Shown here piece after piece: positions 60,086 through 64,000 of a DNA stretch of 64,000 nucleotides. The DNA is from a virus. The number at the start of each line of letters is the position of its first letter. Within the stretch, counting starts at the first letter, position 1. The notes beneath the pieces are model-generated. The model ran no database searches and had not been told where the DNA came from. It saw nothing but the letters and a program-made list of their open reading frames with translations. Made by a program: the position numbers and the translations under genes. The stretch covers positions 1-64,000 of IMG/VR virus record IMGVR_UViG_3300025430_001199, one strand, 5' to 3'.

Positions 60086-60505
60086 ATGCGTATTCCAGAA
60101 CTATTAGAAGACATTGAAGGCTTAGAACATCATAAAACAAACTTTATGGAAATGTTCCGTAAGTTCTTGCCTGTTGCCATGCACTATATCGGCCTAAAGT
60201 CTTTGCCTACTATGAAGTTTGAAGCGCATATACACGATGATGTTCAACCTACTTTTGGTAAGTACGAAAATAGTGAAAAAACTCTGTATGTTGCCTTACT
60301 AAATCGTCATCCTAATGATATACTGCGTACTGTTGCTCACGAACTTGTACACTATAAACAAGACACAGAACACGAACTAGAAGCAGATAGCGGGCGTACT
60401 GGTAGCCCGCATGAGAATGAGGCACATGCTATCGCTGGTGTGGTCCTTCGCCACTTTAATAAACTCTATCCCGAGTACCTATCGGCTAAACCGATAATTA
60501 TATAA
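60086..60505 (+). CDS. Zinc metallopeptidase-like protein, HExxH type (139 aa)
   Basis: TVAHELVHYKQDTEHELEAD has the HExxH zinc site followed by a downstream Glu (HELEADSG...HENEAHAIAG), as in SprT/ImmA-like small metallopeptidases of marine T4-like phages. N-terminal MRIPELLEDIEGLEHHK precedes a helical region; FEAHIHDDVQPTFGKYENSE is the beta-sheet before the active helix. It may process virion or host proteins. It is flanked on both sides by GC-rich patches sharing a 9-base sequence. Confidence 0.75.
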   Translation: MRIPELLEDIEGLEHHKTNFMEMFRKFLPVAMHYIGLKSLPTMKFEAHIHDDVQPTFGKYENSEKTLYVALLNRHPNDILRTVAHELVHYKQDTEHELEADSGRTGSPHENEAHAIAGVVLRHFNKLYPEYLSAKPIII

Positions 60506-60508
60506 ATA
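60501..60508 (+). promoter_or_regulatory. T4-type late promoter (TATAAATA, perfect)
   Basis: Exact octamer overlapping the TAA stop of the metallopeptidase gene, about 70 bases before the homing endonuclease. A 6-codon micro-ORF, ATG CCG..., starts right behind it. Confidence 0.6.
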
Positions 60509-60576
60509 AAAATGCCGTCCGCGATGCGCTAACATCCGACAGCTCTAATTGTAATAACTTAAAGGAAACAATCAGC

Positions 60577-61215
60577 ATGACTATTTACAAACTCTATGTC
60601 AAAACCCATAATAAAACTGGGTTAAAATATCTCGGCAAAACTACAGCAAAAGATCCTCATAAGTATACAGGATCTGGTTTGTACTGGAAACGCCATCTCG
60701 AAACACATGGTAAAGATTATACTACAGAAATACTTCGAGAATGTCAAAATTCATTCGATGCTAAATCCTGGGGAATGTATTATAGCAACCTCTGGAACAT
60801 AGTTGAAAGTAGTGAGTGGGCTAATCTTAAACCTGAGGCAGGAGACGGAAATGATCCCGAAACTGCTCGTAAAATAAATCAGAAGCGAATAAGCGAAGGC
60901 ACCCATAACTGGCAAAATAGTGAAACAGCAAGTCAACGAGCAAATATTAGATTAGCAAATAATAACCATCATTTCTTAAACAAAGAATGGGCTCGCGAAA
61001 AAGAACTTAACAAGGTAAAGAATGGAACTCATCCGTTCCTCGGGGGAGAAGTTCAACATAAATCTAATATAGAAAGATTGTCTAAAGGAACACATAACTT
61101 TCAAGGATCAAACAACCCAAACAATATAAAAATAACTTGTCCTCATTGCGGTAAGATAGGAGGTAAACCTAATATGATTAACCATCACTTTGATAAGTGT
61201 AAACTTAAACCATAA
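60577..61215 (+). CDS. GIY-YIG homing endonuclease (212 aa)
   Basis: The GIY-YIG-type N-terminus is YKLYVKTHNKTGLKYLGKTT, then YTGSGLYWKRHLETHGKDYT with the catalytic-type Arg in WKRHL. NUMOD-like repeats GTHNWQNSETAS, GTHPFLGGEV, GTHNFQGSN follow, and a Zn finger CPHCGKIGGKPNMINHHFDK-C ends it. AAAGGA precedes the ATG. A free-standing mobile endonuclease; it ends at a strong terminator. A fragment of a relative lies at 2427. Confidence 0.8.
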   Translation: MTIYKLYVKTHNKTGLKYLGKTTAKDPHKYTGSGLYWKRHLETHGKDYTTEILRECQNSFDAKSWGMYYSNLWNIVESSEWANLKPEAGDGNDPETARKINQKRISEGTHNWQNSETASQRANIRLANNNHHFLNKEWAREKELNKVKNGTHPFLGGEVQHKSNIERLSKGTHNFQGSNNPNNIKITCPHCGKIGGKPNMINHHFDKCKLKP

Positions 61216-61217
61216 AA

Positions 61218-61246
61218 AAAGCCCCAGTTAAGGGGCTTTCTTTTTC
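61218..61246. terminator. Bidirectional rho-independent terminator
   Basis: Stem AAAGCCCC / GGGGCTTT with loop AGTTAA, flanked by A and T runs. It ends the homing endonuclease transcript (+) and the convergent gene ending at 61304 (-). It closely resembles the terminator at 36927. Confidence 0.85.
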
Positions 61247-61303
61247 TACGAACATATTATAAGGGCTATGCCCTGACATCTTTATATCGCTTATTATTTA
61301 ATA

Positions 61304-61576
61304 TTATTTTTTTGTATTTCCGGCATTTACAAATTCATACATTTTTTCAGCAGTTTCGAGAACTTTGTCTAGTCCTGGGAACTCAGGCATGCCTACTGTG
61401 GTAACGATCTGACCAGTCTTCTCATCACGCTTGGCGCTCATTTCCCATCCAGCAAACTTGGTACTGTATTCGCTTTGAACCATATCTTTGGCCATTGCTA
61501 GGATGTCTGTACGAATTTCATAACCGTTTTTGTTGAATTTAACTTCTGGTAGTTTAGGTGTTTCAAATTGTGACAT
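61304..61576 (-). CDS. Conserved small phage protein (90 aa)
   Basis: MSQFETPKLPEVKFNKNGYE, then IRTDILAMAKDMVQSEYSTK, then GLDKVLETAEKMYEFVNAGN. Helical at both ends with a beta-hairpin between (WEMSAKRDEKTGQIVTTVGM). A conserved type of small protein in marine T4-like phages; function unknown. AAAGGAAAAA precedes the ATG and a late-like motif lies about 60 bases upstream. Confidence 0.65.
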   Translation of the reverse strand: MSQFETPKLPEVKFNKNGYEIRTDILAMAKDMVQSEYSTKFAGWEMSAKRDEKTGQIVTTVGMPEFPGLDKVLETAEKMYEFVNAGNTKK

Positions 61577-61632
61577 GATATTTTTCCTTTATGTGTGTTA
61601 TGTCTGTGTAAGCAGTAACTTTACTGCCTATG

Positions 61633-61640
61633 TATTTATT
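61633..61640 (-). promoter_or_regulatory. T4-type late promoter (AATAAATA)
   Basis: On the minus strand TAATAAATA, one mismatch in the octamer, about 57 bases upstream of the small conserved gene at 61576. Confidence 0.4.
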
Positions 61641-61675
61641 ATACAGTCTTATACTGTGTAATAAAGCTGTAATGG

Positions 61676-62236
61676 TTAAAATAGTAGACTAGTTTTTACC
61701 AGACTACGTTTACTCCAGTAATCTAATACACCTAGTTGCGTATCTAATGATTCGTCTATGTATGTTGTGACATTAGCTGTCGGCAGTTTAATGTCGGCCA
61801 GTGCTTCACCGGCTTCTGTAGTTACAGCAATACCATGTTTACGGCATAGGTGGCGTATGGCAGAATTATATGTTAGACAAACCATGGTACCTGATAATCT
61901 ATTATGAATTCGGCACCATTGAATACAACGTCCCATTAGCTTGCTGCCCATGCCCTGCTTTTGATATTCTTTGTGAACGCTAAAGGCCAGTTCCATGTTA
62001 TTGTCTTCTAAGGCAATATGACCAACCGCAATAAAATTTAGATCACTATCTTCTATAGCAAATAGAATATGTTGATGTGGTTCCGCTTCTACACGGTCGC
62101 AGAATTGATCGATTACAAGATCAGAGACTGGATTAGCAAACCGAAGTGTCCTAGATTCTGCATCCAAGGCTTTAAGGTGGTTGCGATATTTAGAGTACTC
62201 ATTCGGTAGTACCCTTCTAATAGTTTGGCCCGGCAT
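61676..62236 (-). CDS. GNAT-family N-acetyltransferase (186 aa)
   Basis: Acetyl-CoA binding motif A: VHKEYQKQGMGSKLMGRCIQ (Q/RxxGxG/A). Preceding strands ILFAIEDSDLNFIAVGHIAL and NMELAFSVHKEY are typical of the GNAT core. The N-terminus TIRRVLPNEYSKYRNHLKAL is usual for the family. It acetylates an amine on protein, antibiotic or metabolite; substrate unknown. Downstream on the same strand from two tiny genes. Confidence 0.8.
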   Translation of the reverse strand: MPGQTIRRVLPNEYSKYRNHLKALDAESRTLRFANPVSDLVIDQFCDRVEAEPHQHILFAIEDSDLNFIAVGHIALEDNNMELAFSVHKEYQKQGMGSKLMGRCIQWCRIHNRLSGTMVCLTYNSAIRHLCRKHGIAVTTEAGEALADIKLPTANVTTYIDESLDTQLGVLDYWSKRSLVKTSLLF

Positions 62237-62245
62237 AGTTCAGCC

Positions 62246-62353
62246 TTACTTAACATTGGCAAACAGTTCTATGGCCAGAGCCATTTGTGTAGCGTAAATT
62301 GCTAGGGCAGTTACCAGGAACCAGCTAGATTTCTTAAAAATTTTGCTGATCAT
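62246..62353 (-). CDS. Small membrane peptide (35 aa)
   Basis: MISKIFKKSSWFLVTALAIY, then ATQMALAIELFANVK. A positively charged N-terminus precedes one hydrophobic helix. It overlaps the upstream ORF's stop (ATGA), which supports translation as a pair. Similar in design to other single-pass small phage proteins; function unknown. Confidence 0.5.
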   Translation of the reverse strand: MISKIFKKSSWFLVTALAIYATQMALAIELFANVK

Positions 62354-62517
62354 AGATAACTCCTACTACGAGTCATACGATCGTACTGGCGAATGTAGTG
62401 ATCTACTTCAGCAGCATTGGTTGGGTTTTGAGCTTCAATAAAACGCTCTAAACTGGTTTGTTTCGAGCTAAACATTTCTCCTAGTTTTGCTAGAACTAAT
62501 GTAATATATGTTAACAT
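62350..62517 (-). CDS. Small protein resembling DUF3563-type sequences (55 aa)
   Basis: MLTYITLVLAKLGEMFSSKQ, then TSLERFIEAQNPTNAAEVDH, then YIRQYDRMTRSRSYL. SLE.FI...NP..AAEVDH..R.YDR is reminiscent of DUF3563 short proteins. A perfect late promoter and AAAGGAAAA SD precede it. Ends in an ATGA overlap with the membrane peptide. Confidence 0.55.
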   Translation of the reverse strand: MLTYITLVLAKLGEMFSSKQTSLERFIEAQNPTNAAEVDHYIRQYDRMTRSRSYL

Positions 62518-62572
62518 TTTGTGTTTTCCTTTCTGTGTGAGTTTTGTCTATCAGTGTTTCTACTGATATATT

Positions 62573-62580
62573 TATTTATA
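62573..62580 (-). promoter_or_regulatory. T4-type late promoter (TATAAATA, perfect)
   Basis: Exact octamer on the minus strand, about 56 bases upstream of the 55-aa gene. It likely drives the two small genes and the GNAT gene. Confidence 0.65.
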
Positions 62581-62671
62581 CAAGTATGTGGCACCGCAAC
62601 ATGAATGTCAAGTCTTTATTTTGCTCAAACAGTATGTTATACTAAATATTACAGTAACAAAGGAAACTGCC

Positions 62672-62971
62672 TTGAAACGTGCTACCCGTAGTTTATTAGA
62701 AGAACTTAATAGTATATCCGAACGTAAGAATGGCGAAGCTATCGTAGAAGCCCGCGCCACGCACGTTATTAATAGTGCTATCAATCTATTGAACTTAATC
62801 AAAGAAAATTTCAATCCCGAAGAAGCCTATGAATTAGAGCGTAGACTTATTAATAGCATCAAAGGCGGCGATGCCAGCAAGTTTACTCGCAGTATTCGTC
62901 GACTACGAGACAGTAAAGAAACCGCTCGAGGTCTTAAGATCATCGAAGGTGATCTAAAAGACGACGAATAA
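62672..62971 (+). CDS. Small helical phage protein (99 aa)
   Basis: Start taken as the TTG at 62672, with AAAGGA 8 bases upstream; an upstream ATG at 62588 would add 28 residues with poor coding character. LKRATRSLLEELNSISERKN, then EARATHVINSAINLLNLIKE, then LERRLINSIKGGDASKFTRS. Fully helical, highly charged. TATACT at 62639-62644 could be a -10 box. Conserved-looking, function unknown. Confidence 0.6.
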   Translation: MKRATRSLLEELNSISERKNGEAIVEARATHVINSAINLLNLIKENFNPEEAYELERRLINSIKGGDASKFTRSIRRLRDSKETARGLKIIEGDLKDDE

Positions 62972-63001
62972 TACCCATTATAAGCATTTTTTTCCAAAAG
63001 G

Positions 63002-63009
63002 CATAAATA
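63002..63009 (+). promoter_or_regulatory. T4-type late promoter (CATAAATA)
   Basis: Seven of eight to TATAAATA, about 60 bases ahead of the strongly translated gene at 63069. Confidence 0.5.
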
Positions 63010-63024
63010 TCTTTACATAAAAAA

Positions 63025-63041
63025 CATTCCGGAGCGGAATG
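63025..63041 (+). promoter_or_regulatory. 5'-UTR stem-loop ahead of a late virion gene
   Basis: CATTCCG-GAG-CGGAATG: a perfect 7-bp stem with a 3-base loop, between the late promoter and the SD AAAGGAGA. Likely an mRNA-stabilising 5' hairpin; no T-run follows, so it is not a terminator. Confidence 0.55.
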
Positions 63042-63068
63042 GACATAAATGATTAAAGGAGATATATT

Positions 63069-63509
63069 ATGTCAGCAGGTATTTCAAGAGTTCACGGTTA
63101 TGTCGTTGCACCAAGTCAACGTCCATCAACACTAAGTTTCTTCAACCTACAAGTTAGCGGAAACTTAACAACAAGCGACGCTACAACAGCCAACGGTGCG
63201 TTAGATCAAATCTTCCGTACAGCTTTGGACAGCTTTGCTACTGTTGGTTTAATCGGTACACCAACATATAACGGTACTACAGCAACCTATGTTAACTTTG
63301 CCATTGAAGACACAGGCGTTCTAAGTAGCGTAGCTGGTCAAACAGCTCCAAGCGGTCTAGGCCTAGGTTCTGTTGAAGGCACTACTGCTAGTACTGTAAC
63401 AGCAGCTTTAACCGCTGCTGTTCAAGCACTAGGTACAGTTAACGGCTTCAACTTGTCTACAGCAACAGTATTCGCTGGTGTTGTTGCTACAACTAGCCCA
63501 ACACTATAA
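63069..63509 (+). CDS. Probable abundant late virion protein (146 aa)
   Basis: MSAGISRVHGYVVAPSQRPS, then beta-rich Ala/Thr/Ser/Gly sequence (FNLQVSGNLTTSDATTANGA; FAIEDTGVLSSVAGQ). No Cys. Expression signals are the best in the window: late promoter, 5' stem-loop, AAAGGAGA SD and a terminator right behind. This layout suggests a very abundant structural protein, such as a capsid decoration or tail component. No family assignment. Confidence 0.65.
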   Translation: MSAGISRVHGYVVAPSQRPSTLSFFNLQVSGNLTTSDATTANGALDQIFRTALDSFATVGLIGTPTYNGTTATYVNFAIEDTGVLSSVAGQTAPSGLGLGSVEGTTASTVTAALTAAVQALGTVNGFNLSTATVFAGVVATTSPTL

Positions 63510-63530
63510 TCTAAACATTAGATTAAAAAT

Positions 63531-63556
63531 AAAGGGAGTTTTTAACTCCCTTTTTT
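63531..63556 (+). terminator. Rho-independent terminator
   Basis: Stem AAAGGGAGTT / AACTCCCTTT with a short loop, followed by TTTTTT. Ends the abundant late gene at 63509. Confidence 0.85.
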
Positions 63557-63561
63557 ACGAC

Positions 63562-63569
63562 TATAAATA
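63562..63569 (+). promoter_or_regulatory. T4-type late promoter (TATAAATA, perfect)
   Basis: Exact octamer in CTATAAATATATT, directly after a terminator and 17 bases ahead of the ATG at 63587. Confidence 0.7.
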
Positions 63570-63586
63570 TATTATATAGGTAGTTT

Positions 63587-64000
63587 ATGGACAGAATAGA
63601 AATACATACATTAGTTGATATTACCAACACGCAGGTCAATCGACCTAATCAAGGAAGTCAGCTGGAGTATGACCAAAATAGAAATTTTATTACACTAAGA
63701 CAATGTGTGGAGTTGCGTAGTATTGTGTCCTACGATAATAAACCACAGTATGAAGAATGTGAAATAGATGGACTGGGATTTGGTAGCAGCTATAAAGGAA
63801 AACACCGTGTATGGTCTTTTGTGTTTAGTCCTGATCGTTCTTTTGTATATTTAGACAACGGTGATCCTATAGGTGGGCTAATAGAAGACATAGACGGTGT
63901 TCCGATCATTGTAAATTTAACAGAAACTATAAATATAGCGAAGGCAATTTTCGATTGTAAGAACGTTGCTACTAAAAACACAATCATCAAGGCTCATTTA
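63587..64000 (+). CDS. Conserved phage protein, C-terminus beyond the window (partial, 138 codons)
   Basis: The frame is open from the ATG at 63587 to the window end. MDRIEIHTLVDITNTQVNRP, then NFITLRQCVELRSIVSYDNK, then GKHRVWSFVFSPDRSFVYLD and GGLIEDIDGVPIIVNLTETI. It resembles a conserved hypothetical protein of marine T4-like phages, by memory. It starts behind a perfect late promoter. No catalytic motif. The real C-terminus is not in the window. Confidence 0.65.
   Translation, partial: MDRIEIHTLVDITNTQVNRPNQGSQLEYDQNRNFITLRQCVELRSIVSYDNKPQYEECEIDGLGFGSSYKGKHRVWSFVFSPDRSFVYLDNGDPIGGLIEDIDGVPIIVNLTETINIAKAIFDCKNVATKNTIIKAHL

Noticed and set aside
61255-61275. Hairpin AGGGC-TAT-GCCCT as a terminator
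   Set aside because: No T-run follows on either strand, and a stronger terminator lies 20 bases away at 61218.
62588-62671. Upstream ATG extension of the small helical gene
   Set aside because: The extra 28 residues read like non-coding sequence, overlap a likely promoter -10 (TATACT at 62639) and lack an SD; the TTG at 62672 has AAAGGA at the right distance.
1-64000. Classification as a cyanophage
   Set aside because: The modular fibre proteins resemble those of T4-like cyanophages, but no photosynthesis or carbon-metabolism gene (psbA, psbD, hli, talC, cp12) is present in the window. Host cannot be assigned.
1-64000. Integrase, attachment sites or other lysogeny genes
   Set aside because: No recombinase, repressor or att-like repeat was recognised; there is no evidence of lysogeny in this window.

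Overview
This window looks like part of the genome of a T4-like marine myovirus (Caudoviricetes, uncultivated). The evidence is a set of very large, beta-rich, modular virion fibre genes with N-terminal motifs typical of marine T4-like phages, T4-type late promoter octamers (TATAAATA and close variants) ahead of late genes, a T4 gp30-like ATP-dependent DNA ligase, a SleB-type endolysin next to a small membrane protein, and homing endonucleases. No capsid, portal, terminase, polymerase, integrase, tRNA or photosynthesis gene is visible, so this is an accessory and adhesin region and not the replication or morphogenesis core. The host cannot be read from the sequence. The IF-1, IscU, IscA and ErpA proteins look proteobacterial.

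Layout. 1-0.6 kb: the end of one virion gene and a small appendage gene. 0.6-3.5 kb: a minus-strand block with a heptosyltransferase-like gene (broken by an apparent one-base frameshift in a G run), a 2-oxoglutarate/Fe(II) oxygenase, small proteins and a second heptosyltransferase-like gene. 3.6-5.9 kb: a large Ig-like virion protein. 5.95-33.0 kb: one tightly packed co-directional array of 26 genes behind a near-consensus sigma70 promoter. It holds a repeat-bearing glycosyltransferase, five SPASM/twitch-like radical SAM proteins, one B12-type radical SAM protein, an SGNH-linker-transferase fusion, RmlC, a ThDP-dependent E1 enzyme split into alpha and beta genes 12 kb apart, two paralogous putative transferases, three sugar-nucleotide epimerases (two lacking the catalytic Tyr), two 2OG-Fe(II) oxygenases, two methyltransferases, four SGNH-like proteins and a ManC-type cupin.

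33-37.5 kb: the endolysin and a putative holin, a three-gene Fe-S assembly operon (iscU, iscA, erpA), DNA ligase followed by translation initiation factor IF-1, a bidirectional terminator and a convergent HNH endonuclease. 37.6-59.8 kb: a late virion adhesin operon built from recurring modules, including collagen-like repeats, C1q, LamG/ConA-like lectins, beta-propeller-like SBBP repeats, a fibrinogen C-terminal domain, an ILEI/PANDER domain and a pirin-like enzyme. 59.8-64 kb: small late genes, micro-ORFs, a Zn metallopeptidase, a GIY-YIG homing endonuclease, GNAT and short hypotheticals, each with recognisable T4-type late promoters, ending in a partial gene.

How the parts may fit together (inference): the 27-kb array looks like a virus-encoded factory for making or remodelling a surface glycan or a glycosylated/modified protein. 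Six [4Fe-4S] radical SAM enzymes create a heavy Fe-S demand, and the viral IscU/IscA/ErpA trio could meet it using host IscS. The adhesin block with lectin-like modules would recognise host surface glycans.
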